Assembly: GCF_902499075.1 (NCBI RefSeq)
Contig: NZ_CABVPP010000017.1
Span: 1 to 64,000, forward strand
From: Burkholderia pseudomultivorans
GTDB taxonomy: Bacteria; Pseudomonadota; Gammaproteobacteria; Burkholderiales; Burkholderiaceae
Direction: 5' to 3'
DNA length: 64,000 nucleotides
This document shows, piece after piece, positions 18,569 through 29,027 of this stretch. Numbering within the stretch: the stretch's first letter is position 1; every line of letters starts with the position of its first letter. A program made the position numbers and the translations under genes. The notes below the pieces were generated by a model. That model was not told where the DNA came from, ran no database searches, and saw only the letters and a list, made by a program, of their open reading frames with translations.

Positions 18569-19309
18569 ATGACCAAGAAATCCGCACTCGCGCTGTCGCT
18601 CGCACTCGCCGCTGCCGTTCCCGTCGCGCTGACGCTCGCGTCTCCCGCCGCGCATGCGCAGGCCGCGAACCCGCACTTCCCGGAGCCGGCCGGCGTGCTG
18701 TCGCTGTCGTCGCAGGCCAGCGCCGACGTGCCGCAGGACATCATCCACATCACGCTGTTCTACGAGCAGCAGGCGAAGGATCCGGGCAGCCTCACGTCCG
18801 CGCTGAACCAGCGCGCCGACGCCGCGCTCGCTCAGGCGAAGGGCGTGTCGGGCGTCACCGCGCACACGGGCGCGTTCTCCGTCTATCCGAGCACCGACCG
18901 CGACGGCAAGATCTCCGCGTGGCGCGGCCGCACCGAGGTCGTGCTCGAATCGCGCGATTTCGCCGCGGCATCGAAGCTCGCGGGCCAGTTGTCGAACCAG
19001 ATGCAGGTCGCGAACGTCGAGTTCTCGCTGTCGCCGGAAGCGCAGCGCGCGGCCGAGCAGAAGCTGACGACCGAAGCGATCAAGTCGTTCCGTGCGCGCG
19101 CGGACGAGGCCGCGAAGGCGTTCGGCTACAGCAGTTACACGATCCGCGACGTGAACGTCGGCGGCGGCCGCAACGTGCAACCCTACCCGCGCATGATGGC
19201 GATGGCCGCGGCGCCGATGGACAGCGCGAAGATGAGCGCGCCGATCTCGGTCGAAGGCGGCAAGGCGACCGTGTCGGTCACCGTCAACGGTTCGGTGCAG
19301 ATGAAGTAA
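18569..19309 (+). CDS. SIMPL domain (DUF541) periplasmic protein
   Basis: A 246-residue protein with a Sec signal peptide (residues 1-31, cleavage after AHA/Q). The SIMPL/DUF541 domain begins at VLSLSSQASADVPQDIIHITLFYE, with RGRTEVVLESRDFAAASKLAGQL and a C-terminal KATVSVTVNGSVQMK strand. The domain forms oligomeric assemblies in the periplasm or on the surface; function is unclear, with reports in stress resistance. A GGAG ribosome-binding site lies before the ATG. It is monocistronic, ending at a terminator. Confidence 0.85.
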   Translation: MTKKSALALSLALAAAVPVALTLASPAAHAQAANPHFPEPAGVLSLSSQASADVPQDIIHITLFYEQQAKDPGSLTSALNQRADAALAQAKGVSGVTAHTGAFSVYPSTDRDGKISAWRGRTEVVLESRDFAAASKLAGQLSNQMQVANVEFSLSPEAQRAAEQKLTTEAIKSFRARADEAAKAFGYSSYTIRDVNVGGGRNVQPYPRMMAMAAAPMDSAKMSAPISVEGGKATVSVTVNGSVQMK

Positions 19310-19334
19310 CGCACGACTGCTGCGCTGCATGTGC

Positions 19335-19366
19335 AAACGCCGGCCCGCAGGCCGGCGTTTGTCGTT
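19335..19366. terminator. Hairpin terminator between the SIMPL gene and lgt (convergent)
   Basis: Arms AAACGCCGGCC and GGCCGGCGTTT around a 4-nt loop with a T-rich tail TGTCGTTT on the plus strand. It sits between convergent genes; the reverse side is less T-rich. Confidence 0.75.
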
Positions 19367-19421
19367 TACACGCGAGGCGATCGATTCGCGGCGCCGGCGC
19401 ATGCGCACCGGCGCCCTTCGC

Positions 19422-20312
19422 TCAGGCCGTCGCGTTCGCCGCGCGGCGGCGATACGCCCACACCATCAGCGCGACGCCCGCGAGAATCATCGGCAGCGAC
19501 AACCACTGCCCCATCGACAGCCCGAGCGCGAGCAGGCCGAGGAAGTCGTCCGGTTCGCGCGCGAACTCGACCGTGAAGCGCGCGAGGCCGTAGCCGATCA
19601 GGAACAGCGCGGACACCGCGCCCATCGGCCGCGACTTGCGCGAGAAGAAGAACAGCAGGAAGAACAGCACGATCCCTTCGAGCGCGATTTCGTAGAGCTG
19701 CGAAGGATGACGCGGCAGCATCTGGTACTGCATGAACACATCGGCGAGATGCCACTTCTCGACGAGGTCCGGATGCTTCGGCAGCCATGCGGCGTCGTCG
19801 CGCATCGCGCCCGGGAACAGCATCGCCCACGGCGCATGGGGATCGGTGACGCGGCCCCACAGCTCGCCGTTGATGAAATTGCCGAGGCGGCCGGCCGCGA
19901 GCCCCGTCGGCACCATCGGCGCGACGAAATCGGTGACCTGCAGCCAGTGGCGCTTGCGCTGCCACGCGAACAGCACCATCGCGAGCGTCACGCCGAGAAA
20001 GCCGCCGTGAAACGACATCCCGCCTTCCCACACCTTGAACACGTCGAGCGGATGCGAGAAGTAGAAGTCGGCCTTGTAGAACAGCACGTAGCCGAGCCGG
20101 CCGCCGAGCACGGTGCCGAGCACGCCGTAGAACATCATGTCGTCGATGTCCTTCGCGGTCCAGCCCTGCGCGGCCACATGCGGCAGCTTCAGGCGGATCC
20201 GGCCGACGACGATCGCCGCGATGAAGCCGACGAGATACATGAGGCCGTACCAGCGTACGGCCAGCGGCCCGAGGTGGATCGCAACGGGGTCGAAATTCGG
20301 GTGAATGATCAT
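19422..20312 (-). CDS. lgt: Phosphatidylglycerol:prolipoprotein diacylglyceryl transferase
   Basis: A 296-residue inner-membrane enzyme that transfers diacylglyceryl from phosphatidylglycerol to the lipobox cysteine of prolipoproteins. Seven hydrophobic segments are visible. The HGGFLGV motif (near residue 103) and the Lgt signature [14 protein letters not shown] (near residue 145) are intact, as is [13 protein letters not shown]. Length and start ([23 protein letters not shown]) match the family. Confidence 0.96.
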   Translation of the reverse strand: MIIHPNFDPVAIHLGPLAVRWYGLMYLVGFIAAIVVGRIRLKLPHVAAQGWTAKDIDDMMFYGVLGTVLGGRLGYVLFYKADFYFSHPLDVFKVWEGGMSFHGGFLGVTLAMVLFAWQRKRHWLQVTDFVAPMVPTGLAAGRLGNFINGELWGRVTDPHAPWAMLFPGAMRDDAAWLPKHPDLVEKWHLADVFMQYQMLPRHPSQLYEIALEGIVLFFLLFFFSRKSRPMGAVSALFLIGYGLARFTVEFAREPDDFLGLLALGLSMGQWLSLPMILAGVALMVWAYRRRAANATA

Positions 20313-20392
20313 GGGTTAGCGATGAAGTTTTCGAATGCGGTGCGGCGCGCCGGCACCGCGCATTGGACGGCGCCCGCGCGTCATCGTTCGCG

Positions 20393-21304
20393 TCACGCGG
20401 CCGCGCACTGGCGCACGACGTCGATGAAGCCGGCCAGCACCGGGCTCACGTCGCCGGTGCGCCAGACCAGGCCCGTCTCGACGACCGGCGCGTCGCCGGC
20501 GAGCGGCCGGTACGCGACGCCGGTGCGCCGCAGGTTACGCAGCGACTGCGGCACCAGTGCGACGCCCATGCCGGCCGACACGAGACTGACGATCGTCTGC
20601 ATCTGGATCGCCTCCTGGCCGATGCGCGGGGTTTCCCCCGCCGCGCCATAGCAGCCCGTAATGATGTCATAAAAGCCGGGCGCCAAACGTCGCGGGAAGA
20701 TCACGAGCGGCAGCGCGGCGATCTCGGCGAGCTGCACGGGTTCGTGCTCCGGCGCGTCGGACAACGCCGCCGGCATCGCCACCACCAGCGGCTCGCGCAC
20801 GACCGGCAGGTACGACAGCTCGGCCGCGTGGCGCGGCGGCACGGGCGGGATCACGAGCCCCGCGTCGATGCGGCCGGCGGCGAGTTCGTCGATTTGCACG
20901 TCGCTGGTCGCCTCCGCGAGTTGCAGCCGCACCTGCGGATAGCGCGTGCCGAACGCGCGCAGCAGCGACGGCAGCAGCCCGTAGTCAGCCGTCGACACGA
21001 ACGCGAGCGCGAGCGAACCGGCCTCGCCGCGCGCGAGCCGCCTGGCGAGCGGCGGCAGCGCTTCGGCCGACGCCAGCAGCCGCCGCACGTCGGGCAGCAG
21101 CGCCGCGCCGACCGCCGTCAGCGCGACCGAGCGCTTGGTGCGCACGAACAGCGCGACGCCGAGCGCGTCCTCGAGTGCGCGAATCGCCTGCGACAGCGGC
21201 GGCTGCGTGATCGACAGCCGTTCGGCCGCGCGGCCGAAATGGCGCTCGTCGGCGACAGTCGCGAAATAGCGCCACTGGCGCAAGTCGGGGATCGGATCGG
21301 TCAT
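20393..21304 (-). CDS. LysR family transcriptional regulator divergent from ilvD
   Basis: A 303-residue LysR-type regulator. The N-terminal helix-turn-helix is RHFGRAAERLSITQPPLSQAIRALEDALG (residues 22-50), followed by the usual linker helix and a substrate-binding domain. It is transcribed away from ilvD with 144 nt between the starts, so it may control ilvD, but the effector is unknown and the classic IlvY assignment cannot be made from sequence. The intergenic DNA contains an AT-rich block around 21325-21350. Confidence 0.85.
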   Translation of the reverse strand: MTDPIPDLRQWRYFATVADERHFGRAAERLSITQPPLSQAIRALEDALGVALFVRTKRSVALTAVGAALLPDVRRLLASAEALPPLARRLARGEAGSLALAFVSTADYGLLPSLLRAFGTRYPQVRLQLAEATSDVQIDELAAGRIDAGLVIPPVPPRHAAELSYLPVVREPLVVAMPAALSDAPEHEPVQLAEIAALPLVIFPRRLAPGFYDIITGCYGAAGETPRIGQEAIQMQTIVSLVSAGMGVALVPQSLRNLRRTGVAYRPLAGDAPVVETGLVWRTGDVSPVLAGFIDVVRQCAAA

Positions 21305-21448
21305 GCGTCACTCATTCGTAAAACGACCTAATAGGCCACAAATAATATATTGGACAGGCCTTACCCGAAACGCCATCCTTGCTTCATCCGAACCGGCGCA
21401 CCGGTCGCAGGCGTCCTGCCGGCGGCCCCTACAACGATGGAGTTCCCC

Positions 21449-23122
21449 ATGCCGTACAACCGTCGCTCGAAGCACATCACGCAAGGCGTGGCCCGCTCGC
21501 CGAACCGCTCGATGTATTACGCCCTCGGCTATCAGCAGGACGATTTCGACAAGCCGATGATCGGCATCGCGAACGGCCACTCGACAATCACGCCGTGCAA
21601 CTCGGGGCTGCAGCGCCTGTCGGACGCCGCCGTCGCGGCCGTCAAGGCGGCCGACGCGAACCCGCAGATCTTCGGCACGCCGACGATCTCGGACGGCATG
21701 TCGATGGGAACCGAAGGGATGAAGTACTCGCTGGTGTCGCGCGAGGTGATCGCCGACTGCATCGAGACCTGCGTGCAGGGCCAGTGGATGGACGGCGTGG
21801 TCGTGGTCGGCGGCTGCGACAAGAACATGCCCGGCGGGATGATCGCGCTCGCGCGCCTGAACGTGCCGGGGATCTACGTGTACGGCGGCACGATCCGTCC
21901 CGGCAACTGGAAGGGGCGCGACCTGACGATCGTGTCGGCGTTCGAGGCCGTCGGCGAGTTCACCGCGGGCCGGATGTCGCAGGAGGACTTCGAAGGGGTC
22001 GAGAAGCATGCGTGCCCGACCTCCGGCTCGTGCGGCGGCATGTACACCGCGAACACGATGAGTTCGTCGTTCGAGGCGCTCGGCATGTCGCTGATGTACT
22101 CGTCGACGATGGCGAACCCCGACCAGGAGAAGGTCGATTCGGCCGCCGAATCCGCGCGCGTGCTCGTCGAGGCCGTGAAGCGCGACCTGAAGCCGCGCGA
22201 CATCATCACGAAGCAGTCGATCGAGAATGCGGTGTCGCTGATCATGGCGACCGGCGGCTCGACCAATGCGGTGCTGCACTATCTCGCGATCGCGCATGCG
22301 GCCGAAGTCGACTGGACGATCGACGACTTCGAGCGGATCCGCAAGCGCGTGCCGGTGATCTGCGACCTGAAGCCGTCCGGCCAGTACGTCGCGACCGACC
22401 TGCACCGCGCGGGCGGCATTCCGCAGGTGCTGAAGATCCTGCTCGATGCGGGCCTGCTGCACGGCGACTGCATCACGATCACCGGCCGCACGATCGCCGA
22501 AGAGCTGAAGGACGTGCCGTCCGTGCCGCGCGCGGACCAGCAGGTGATCTTCCCGATCGAGCGCGCGCTGTACAAGGAGGGCCATCTCGCGATCCTGAAG
22601 GGCAATCTCGCCGAAGACGGCGCGGTCGCGAAGATCACCGGACTGAAGAACCCGGTGATCACGGGCCCGGCGCGCGTGTTCGACGACGAGCAGAGCGCGA
22701 TGGATGCGATCCTCGGCGACAAGATCCGCGCGGGCGACGTGCTGGTGCTGCGCTACCTCGGCCCGCAGGGCGGCCCCGGCATGCCGGAAATGCTCGCGCC
22801 GACCTCGGCGATCATCGGCAAGGGGCTCGGCGAATCGGTCGGCTTCATCACCGACGGCCGCTTCTCGGGCGGCACCTGGGGGATGGTGGTCGGCCACGTC
22901 GCGCCCGAGGCGTTCGTCGGCGGCACGATCGCGCTCGTGCAGGATGGCGACTCGATCACGATCGATGCGCATCGGCTGCTGCTGCAGCTGAACGTCGACG
23001 ATGCCGAGCTGGCGCGCCGCCGCGCCGCGTGGAAGCAGCCGGCGCCCCGCTACACGCGCGGCGTGCTCGCGAAATACGCGGCGCTCGCGCGGCCGGCGAA
23101 CCGCGGCGCGGTGACCGGCTGA
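21449..23122 (+). CDS. ilvD: Dihydroxy-acid dehydratase
   Basis: A 557-residue Fe-S enzyme of branched-chain amino acid synthesis that converts 2,3-dihydroxy-isovalerate and -methylvalerate to the 2-keto acids. Cluster cysteines are visible at Cys50 (TITPCNSG), Cys123 ([10 protein letters not shown]) and Cys195 ([10 protein letters not shown]), a pattern consistent with a [2Fe-2S] type. The C-terminal [16 protein letters not shown] motif is present. The ATG at 21449 follows a GGAG 8 nt upstream and gives the usual MPYNRRSKH start. Confidence 0.96.
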   Translation: MPYNRRSKHITQGVARSPNRSMYYALGYQQDDFDKPMIGIANGHSTITPCNSGLQRLSDAAVAAVKAADANPQIFGTPTISDGMSMGTEGMKYSLVSREVIADCIETCVQGQWMDGVVVVGGCDKNMPGGMIALARLNVPGIYVYGGTIRPGNWKGRDLTIVSAFEAVGEFTAGRMSQEDFEGVEKHACPTSGSCGGMYTANTMSSSFEALGMSLMYSSTMANPDQEKVDSAAESARVLVEAVKRDLKPRDIITKQSIENAVSLIMATGGSTNAVLHYLAIAHAAEVDWTIDDFERIRKRVPVICDLKPSGQYVATDLHRAGGIPQVLKILLDAGLLHGDCITITGRTIAEELKDVPSVPRADQQVIFPIERALYKEGHLAILKGNLAEDGAVAKITGLKNPVITGPARVFDDEQSAMDAILGDKIRAGDVLVLRYLGPQGGPGMPEMLAPTSAIIGKGLGESVGFITDGRFSGGTWGMVVGHVAPEAFVGGTIALVQDGDSITIDAHRLLLQLNVDDAELARRRAAWKQPAPRYTRGVLAKYAALARPANRGAVTG

Positions 23123-23250
23123 CGCGGCGCGGCGCGGCGTCATGCAGCCCCATTTAACGGCGCGCAGCGGCGAACGCGCAAAACGCGTTTTCCCTTTGCT
23201 TTTATAATGCGCGGACCGTGAAGCCGGCCGTTGGGCCGGCGGAGAACTGC

Positions 23251-23577
23251 ATGAAACAGACGATATTGCGCGCGCTGCTGGTGACGCTGCTGACCGGCAG
23301 TGCGGCGGCCGCGCACGCCGAACAGGCCGAAGGGCTGGTGCTCGCGCAGCGCAAGAACTGCATGGCGTGCCACGCGGTCGGCAAGCCGCTGATGGGCCCG
23401 TCGTTCCACGATATCGCCGGCAAGTACGCTGCGCGCAGCGACGCGGGCGACTACCTCGCGCAATCGATCGTGAAGGGCAGCGTCGGCGTCTGGGGCAACG
23501 TGCCGATGCCGGCCAATACGCAATTGACGAGCACCGAGGCGCACGCGCTCGCGCAGTGGGTGCTGTCGTTGCGCTGA
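23251..23577 (+). CDS. Small periplasmic cytochrome c (class I)
   Basis: A 108-residue protein with a signal peptide (cleavage after AHA near residue 24). One CXXCH haem site (CMACH) is near residue 38, and the axial Met lies in the VPMPANTQL segment near residue 88. This matches the cytochrome c551/c5-like short electron carriers of the periplasm. A GGAG ribosome-binding site precedes the ATG by 6 nt. The partner oxidase or reductase cannot be deduced from neighbours. Confidence 0.88.
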   Translation: MKQTILRALLVTLLTGSAAAAHAEQAEGLVLAQRKNCMACHAVGKPLMGPSFHDIAGKYAARSDAGDYLAQSIVKGSVGVWGNVPMPANTQLTSTEAHALAQWVLSLR

Positions 23578-23698
23578 ATCTGTAGAGCTTGTCGGGGACG
23601 GAACCCATCCCTCGCTCGAACGGCAGGCCGGCCCTCGCTGCCGCACGCAAACCGGCTGCCGCCCCACCCCTCTTTTCGCCGCCGCACCGCGCGCGCGT

Positions 23699-24541
23699 TC
23701 AGCCCGAATGCCCGGCCCGGCGCCGCGCGATCTCTTCGTCGACCGCGTCGCGCACCCAGTCCATCACTTCCGTTTCCAGCGCCAGCGCCACTTCGCGCGT
23801 GATCTGGCCGACCAGCCACGCCGAATGGTCGTGCAGCGCGTCGCGGCAACGAGCCTCGATGGTCTCGCGCCCGGCACCGGTCAGATAACCGGTCAGACGA
23901 TTGCGCAGACGCTCGGCGATATGCTGCGCGTCTGCGGCCGTCAGCGCGGCCGCGGCTTCTGCCGGCGCCGGCGCATCGGGCTGCGCCAGGCCCGAAACGG
24001 GCCTGTCAGCCGGTTCCGAGCCGACGGTCGCATCTGCGGGGCCGGCAACGGCCGCAGGCCCGTCGGCGGCCGATACGGCCGTTTCCGGCACGTTGCCGCC
24101 CGACACCGGTTCGAGCGGCGCATGCGCGTGCGCGGCCGCCGGATCGGCGTGCGACGACAGGGCGTCGGCGGCCAGCGCCGACGCGAGCGGCGCATCCATC
24201 GCCGCATGTTCGGCGACGACGCGCTGCGCGGCGGCCGGCTCGGCGGGCGCATCGGCATCGCTTGCGGTCGCGGCCCCGACGCGCGGCGGCCATTCCACCG
24301 CCGGCACGTCGGGCGTCGGCACCGGCTCGACCACGACGGTATCGGGGTCGGCTTCGACTTTGGACGGCACCGCGGGCGCCGCGCCCGCGCCGCCCGGCGC
24401 GATCACGTCGGTCAGCACCGGCAGCGTCGCGTCGTCGTGCGGCTGCGGCGCGCCGGCAGCGGGCGAACGCGCGCGGGCGGGATTGCCCGGCACCAGCACG
24501 TCGGTCAGCGTCGGGATCGAGGATGATTCGGCTTGTGTCAC
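23699..24541 (-). CDS. DUF2486 family protein
   Basis: A 280-residue protein, extremely rich in Ala, Pro, Asp and Val between residues 20 and 200 (probably disordered). It ends in a compact helical domain (residues 205-275) with AERLRNRLTGYLTGAGRETIEAR and LETEVMDWVRDAVDEEIARR. The N-terminus holds two copies of a short motif, PTLTDVLVPG and PVLTDVIAPG, 36 residues apart, which is a feature of this family. The start is a GTG. Function is unknown; it lies upstream of neither a clear operon nor a partner. Confidence 0.7.
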   Translation of the reverse strand: MTQAESSSIPTLTDVLVPGNPARARSPAAGAPQPHDDATLPVLTDVIAPGGAGAAPAVPSKVEADPDTVVVEPVPTPDVPAVEWPPRVGAATASDADAPAEPAAAQRVVAEHAAMDAPLASALAADALSSHADPAAAHAHAPLEPVSGGNVPETAVSAADGPAAVAGPADATVGSEPADRPVSGLAQPDAPAPAEAAAALTAADAQHIAERLRNRLTGYLTGAGRETIEARCRDALHDHSAWLVGQITREVALALETEVMDWVRDAVDEEIARRRAGHSG

Positions 24542-24670
24542 GGCAGCACTCCGTCGACGGTTTCCGCTAGTGTAGTGGTCAATGCCGGCTCGCAGCACGG
24601 GCGCGGCCGCGCAGCGCCGCCTCCACGTGAAAGCGCGGCGCATCGATGCCGGCCGGCATCGGACACCGCG

Positions 24671-25087
24671 CTAGGCGCCCTGCTTGTAGTTGTTCAGCGC
24701 GTAGCCGCGATCGCGGTAGAAGCGGTAGCGCTCGCGGCCCGCGGCCAGTTCGTCCGGCGCATTGCCGACCACTTCGAGCAGGCGCTCGAAGCGTGCGAAC
24801 TGCGCGGGCACGGCCGCGCCGAGGTTCAGCAGCACATGATGATGCGGCGCGCGGCCGAGGTCGGCGGCCAGCACGATCGGCGTGCCGGCCGCGTGCGCGC
24901 TGTCGACGCCGCAATGCGGGATGAAGTCGAGCGGCGAGAACGTCCACAGCCGCTCGTCGAGCGCGCGCAGCCGCGCGGGCTCGGCGAGCACGACAACCGG
25001 CTGCCCGGCCTGGTAGGCCTTGCGCAGCAGCCGGCACGCGTACGCGAGCGAATCGCCGACGTTCGAGTGGAAGTCGATCCGCGTCAT
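24671..25087 (-). CDS. holC: DNA polymerase III chi subunit
   Basis: A 138-residue subunit of the clamp-loader complex that contacts single-stranded DNA-binding protein. MTRIDFHSNVGDSLAYACRLLRKAYQAG and the LWTFSPLDFIPHC segment near residue 50 are diagnostic, as is the C-terminal RYRFYRDRGY...NNYKQG. It lies 34 nt downstream of pepA on the same strand, the common pepA-holC pairing of proteobacteria. Confidence 0.93.
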   Translation of the reverse strand: MTRIDFHSNVGDSLAYACRLLRKAYQAGQPVVVLAEPARLRALDERLWTFSPLDFIPHCGVDSAHAAGTPIVLAADLGRAPHHHVLLNLGAAVPAQFARFERLLEVVGNAPDELAAGRERYRFYRDRGYALNNYKQGA

Positions 25088-25121
25088 CGTCCGCGCACCT
25101 GCAACAGCTTGCGTGCCGCCA

Positions 25122-26633
25122 TCACTGGCCGGCGCGGTCGATCAGGAACTGCGTGAGCAGCGGCACCGGACGGCCCGTCGCACCCTTCGCCGCGCCGCTC
25201 TTCCACGCGGTGCCGGCGATGTCGAGGTGCGCCCACGGGTACGCTTCGGTGAAGCGCGACAGGAAGCACGCGGCCGTCACGCTGCCGGCCGGACGCCCGC
25301 CGATGTTCGCGAGATCCGCGAAATTCGACTTCAGCTGGTCCTGGTACTCGTCGTCGAGCGGCAGGCGCCATGCCGGGTCGTTCGCCTCGCGCGACGCGTC
25401 GAGCAGTTCGCCCGCGAGCGCGTCGTCCTTCGAGAACAGCCCGCTGTTGTGATGGCCGAGCGCGATGATGCACGCGCCCGTCAGCGTCGCGACGTCGATC
25501 ACCGCCGCCGGCTTGAAGCGCTCCGCGTAGGTGAGCGCGTCGCACAGGATCAGGCGGCCTTCGGCGTCGGTGTTCAGCACCTCGATCGTCAGGCCCTTCA
25601 TGCTGGTGACGACGTCGCCCGGCTTCGTCGCGTTGCCGCCCGGCATGTTCTCGCAGGTCGGGATGATCGCGACGACGTTCAGCTTCAGCCCCATCTCGGC
25701 GACCGCACGCATCGTGCCGAGCACCGAGCCGGCGCCGCACATGTCGTACTTCATCTCGTCCATGCCCTCGCCCGGTTTCAGCGAGATGCCGCCCGTGTCG
25801 AACGTGATGCCCTTGCCGACCAGCACGACCGGCGCGGCCTTCGCGGCGGCGCCCTGGTAGTGCAGCACGATGAACTGCGGCGGCTCGACCGACGCGCGCG
25901 CGACCGACAGGAACGAGCCCATCTTCAGCGCCTGGATCTGCTTGAGGCCGAGCACCTCGGCCTTCAGGCCCCAATCCTTCGCGAGCTGCTTCGCGGTGTT
26001 GCCGAGATAGGTCGGCGTACAGACGTTGCCCGGCAGGTTGCCGAGATCGCGCGTCAGGTCCATCCCGTTCGCGAGCGCGACGGCCTGCTTGATCGCGAGC
26101 TTCGAAGCCTTTTCGTCCGCCGGATCGACGCTGAACACGACGCGCTTGAGCGTGTGCGACACCGGTTCCGGCTTGCTCTTCATCTGCGTGAAGCGGTAGG
26201 TCTCGTTGCGCAGCGCGAGAATCGCCGCGCGCACGCCCCAGTCGGAGCCGCGCTCGTCGACCGGCAGCTGCGCGAGCGTGAAGGTGACCTGGACGACCTT
26301 GGTCGCCAGCAGCGCGCGCCATGCGGCCGTCGCCGCATCGTTATAGGCTTTCTGGTTGAAAGCATCCTGCTTGCCGAGGCCGACCAGCAGCACGCGCGAT
26401 GCGCCGATGCCCGACACTTCGGGCAGGAACAGCGTCTTGCCGCGCTTGCCGTCCATGTCGCCGGCCTTCACGACGCGCGAAATCAGTCCCTTGGTGGCCG
26501 TGTCGATGTCGAGCGCCGCGCCCGACAGCGTCTGCGCCTCGAAGATGCCGAGCACGATGCAGTCGGACTTCCCGGTCAGGAACCCCTTGGCCTCGCCTTT
26601 GCTCCAATCACAGCCTTTTATGCTAAAGTCCAT
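25122..26633 (-). CDS. pepA: Leucyl aminopeptidase (cytosol aminopeptidase M17)
   Basis: A 503-residue metallopeptidase. The C-terminal catalytic half has [17 protein letters not shown] near residue 265, [15 protein letters not shown] and the M17 signature [10 protein letters not shown] near residue 352, which provide the two-metal site residues. The N-terminal domain is the usual macro-like alpha/beta unit. In relatives PepA also binds DNA and controls carAB and Xer recombination. The start is well placed ([10 protein letters not shown]) and it is divergent from lptF by 122 nt. Confidence 0.95.
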   Translation of the reverse strand: MDFSIKGCDWSKGEAKGFLTGKSDCIVLGIFEAQTLSGAALDIDTATKGLISRVVKAGDMDGKRGKTLFLPEVSGIGASRVLLVGLGKQDAFNQKAYNDAATAAWRALLATKVVQVTFTLAQLPVDERGSDWGVRAAILALRNETYRFTQMKSKPEPVSHTLKRVVFSVDPADEKASKLAIKQAVALANGMDLTRDLGNLPGNVCTPTYLGNTAKQLAKDWGLKAEVLGLKQIQALKMGSFLSVARASVEPPQFIVLHYQGAAAKAAPVVLVGKGITFDTGGISLKPGEGMDEMKYDMCGAGSVLGTMRAVAEMGLKLNVVAIIPTCENMPGGNATKPGDVVTSMKGLTIEVLNTDAEGRLILCDALTYAERFKPAAVIDVATLTGACIIALGHHNSGLFSKDDALAGELLDASREANDPAWRLPLDDEYQDQLKSNFADLANIGGRPAGSVTAACFLSRFTEAYPWAHLDIAGTAWKSGAAKGATGRPVPLLTQFLIDRAGQ

Positions 26634-26755
26634 CGCGCTTGTCCTCGGATAAAATCTGGGCTAAGGATGAAAGCCGCAATTATCCGCTATTTTTCCCGTG
26701 GCGGCGCGAGCGCTCCACCACGCGTGCGCAGCCTCCCGCCCTCTTCTCATCAAGA

Positions 26756-27847
26756 ATGATCTTCGAACGCTCCCTCCAGCGCGAGCTTGCGTATACGGCT
26801 GGCGCCGTGTTCATGGTGCTGCTCACGATCATGCTCACGACGATGATGATCCGCATCGTCGGCTATGCCGCGTCCGGCGAAATCGATCCGCGCGACGTGC
26901 TCGTGCTGATCGGCCTGACCGTGATCGGCTACCTCGCGGTGATGCTCGTCGTCACGCTGTTCGTGTCGATCCTGTTCGTGCTCACCCGGTGGTACCGGGA
27001 CTCCGAAATGGTCGTCTGGCTCGCGTCCGGCGTGAGCCTCACGCGCCTGATCAAGCCGATCGGCGTGTTCGCGACGCCGATCGTCCTGCTGATCGCGTTC
27101 TTCGCGTTCGTCGGCTGGCCGTGGTCGAACCAGCAGAGCAAGATGATCAAGGCGCGCTTCCAGCAGCGCGACGAAATCTCGCTGCTCGCGCCGGGCCAGT
27201 TCCGCGAATCGGCGACGAACCATCGCGTGTTCTTCATCGAGAAGATGACGCCCGACCAGAGCAAGGTGCAGAACGTGTTCGTGACCTCGACCGAGAACGG
27301 CAAGGTCAACGTCGTCGTGTCGCAGACGGGTCACACCGAAACCCGCGACGGCGACCGCTTCGTCGTGCTCGAGAACGGCCGCCGCTACGACGGCACGCCC
27401 GGCCAGCCGAACTTCAAGATCATGGAGTTCCAGCGCTACGGCGTGAAGATCACCAGCACGCCGGTCGTCAACGTGCCGACCACCAACAGCACGCCGACGC
27501 TCGACCTGCTGCGCAACCCGACGCGCGACAACCTCGCGGAATTCGCGTGGCGCGCGGGGCTGCCGCTGATCGCGATCAACCTGATGGTGCTCGGCATCCC
27601 GCTCGCCTATCAGAACCCGCGCCGCAGCCGCACGATCAACCTCGTGATGGCGGTGCTGATCTACCTCACGTATTCGAACCTGCTGAACGTCGTGCAGGCG
27701 CAGATCGAGCAGGGCAAGATGTCGTTCGGCGTCGGCCTGGTCGGTCTGCACCTGATCGTCGCGGCGATCGTCGGATTCATCTTCTGGTTGCGCGTGCGCA
27801 ATCGCCCGCTGTTGACACGCGCGCTGTTCGGCCGCTCGGGAGCATGA
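26756..27847 (+). CDS. lptF: LPS export ABC transporter permease LptF
   Basis: A 363-residue inner-membrane permease of the LptB2FG complex that extracts lipopolysaccharide from the inner membrane. It shows six hydrophobic segments around a periplasmic beta-jellyroll domain (residues 130-260). The N-terminal FERSLQRELAYTAGAVFMVLL, the coupling region DSEMVVWLASGVS and RNPRRSRTINLV are family features. It precedes lptG by 3 nt. The ATG chosen lacks an obvious Shine-Dalgarno, but upstream starts give non-homologous sequence. Confidence 0.95.
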   Translation: MIFERSLQRELAYTAGAVFMVLLTIMLTTMMIRIVGYAASGEIDPRDVLVLIGLTVIGYLAVMLVVTLFVSILFVLTRWYRDSEMVVWLASGVSLTRLIKPIGVFATPIVLLIAFFAFVGWPWSNQQSKMIKARFQQRDEISLLAPGQFRESATNHRVFFIEKMTPDQSKVQNVFVTSTENGKVNVVVSQTGHTETRDGDRFVVLENGRRYDGTPGQPNFKIMEFQRYGVKITSTPVVNVPTTNSTPTLDLLRNPTRDNLAEFAWRAGLPLIAINLMVLGIPLAYQNPRRSRTINLVMAVLIYLTYSNLLNVVQAQIEQGKMSFGVGLVGLHLIVAAIVGFIFWLRVRNRPLLTRALFGRSGA

Positions 27848-27850
27848 TCG

Positions 27851-28999
27851 ATGCGGCTCTATGAAAAGTACTTCGCGCGGCAGATCTACGTCACGTTCGT
27901 CTTCATCCTGTTCGCGTTCTCGGGCCTGTTCTTCTTCTTCGACCTGATCAGCGAACTGAACTCGGTCGGGCACGGCAACTACAAGTTCGGCTACGCGGTG
28001 CTGCGCGTCGCGCTGCAGACGCCGTCGCGCTTCTACGAGATCATCCCGGTCGCCGCGCTGATCAGCGCGATCTACGTGTTCGCGCAGATGGCCGCGAACT
28101 CCGAATTCACGATCTTCCGCGTGTCGGGCCTCGCGACCAACCAGGCGCTGCGCTCGCTGCTGAAGATCGGCATTCCGCTCGTGATCGTCACCTACCTGAT
28201 CGGCGAGTTCGTCGGCCCGTACGCGGATCAGCTGTCCGAACGCGTGCGGCTGCAGGCGCTCGGCGCGTCGGTGTCGTCGAACTTCCAGTCGGGCGTGTGG
28301 GTGAAGGACACGCTCGCGGCCCGCGAGAACGGCGAGCAGGTCACGCGCTTCGTCAACGTCGGCAGCCTGTCGCCCGACTCGACGATCAGCAACGTGCGGA
28401 TCTACGAATTCGACTCGAAATTCCAGCTGCAGAACGTGCGGATCGCGCAGAAGGGCAGCTACGAGCCGCCCGGCCACTGGCTGCTGAAGGGCGTGACCGA
28501 GACCGAGCTGACGCCGATCAAGCCGATCGCCGGCCAGCCGGCCGACGCGCTGAATCCCGTGTACCGGTCGCAGCAGGTCACGCTGCCCGAATACCGGCTG
28601 CGCTCGGACCTGACGCCGCAGATCCTGTCGGTGCTGCTCGTGTCGCCGGAGCGCATGTCGATCATCAACCTGTTCCGCTACATCCAGCATTTGCGCGAGA
28701 ATCAGCAGGACACGCAGCGCTACGACATCGCGCTGTGGCGCAAGCTGCTGTATCCGTTCGCGGTGTTCGTGATGCTGGTGCTGTCGCTGCCGTTCGCATA
28801 CCTGCACACGCGGGCGGGCGTGGTCGGCGTGAAGGTGTTCGGCGGCATCATGCTCGGGATGAGCTTCCAGCTGCTCAATACGCTGTTCTCGCATATCGGC
28901 ACGCTGAACACGTGGCCCGCGCCGCTCACCGCGGCCACGCCGGGCCTGATCTATCTCGCGCTCGGCCTGTTCGCGCTGAAATGGGTCGACCGGCACTGA
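27851..28999 (+). CDS. lptG: LPS export ABC transporter permease LptG
   Basis: A 382-residue partner of LptF in the lipopolysaccharide exporter. It starts MRLYEKYFARQIYVTFVFI, with the coupling-helix motif MAANSEFTIFRVSGLA near residue 80, a periplasmic jellyroll domain (residues 130-270) and three C-terminal transmembrane segments ending GLIYLALGLFALKWVDRH. The gene is 3 nt after lptF and is cotranscribed with it. The Lpt ATPase and LptA/C genes are elsewhere. Confidence 0.95.
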   Translation: MRLYEKYFARQIYVTFVFILFAFSGLFFFFDLISELNSVGHGNYKFGYAVLRVALQTPSRFYEIIPVAALISAIYVFAQMAANSEFTIFRVSGLATNQALRSLLKIGIPLVIVTYLIGEFVGPYADQLSERVRLQALGASVSSNFQSGVWVKDTLAARENGEQVTRFVNVGSLSPDSTISNVRIYEFDSKFQLQNVRIAQKGSYEPPGHWLLKGVTETELTPIKPIAGQPADALNPVYRSQQVTLPEYRLRSDLTPQILSVLLVSPERMSIINLFRYIQHLRENQQDTQRYDIALWRKLLYPFAVFVMLVLSLPFAYLHTRAGVVGVKVFGGIMLGMSFQLLNTLFSHIGTLNTWPAPLTAATPGLIYLALGLFALKWVDRH

Positions 29000-29027
29000 G
29001 CGCCGCGCGCCCGACGGAGGTCTCGAC

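Noticed and set aside
21308-23650. A 780-codon minus-strand frame opposite ilvD
   Set aside because: Antisense of ilvD and the cytochrome gene; no motif, no ribosome-binding site.
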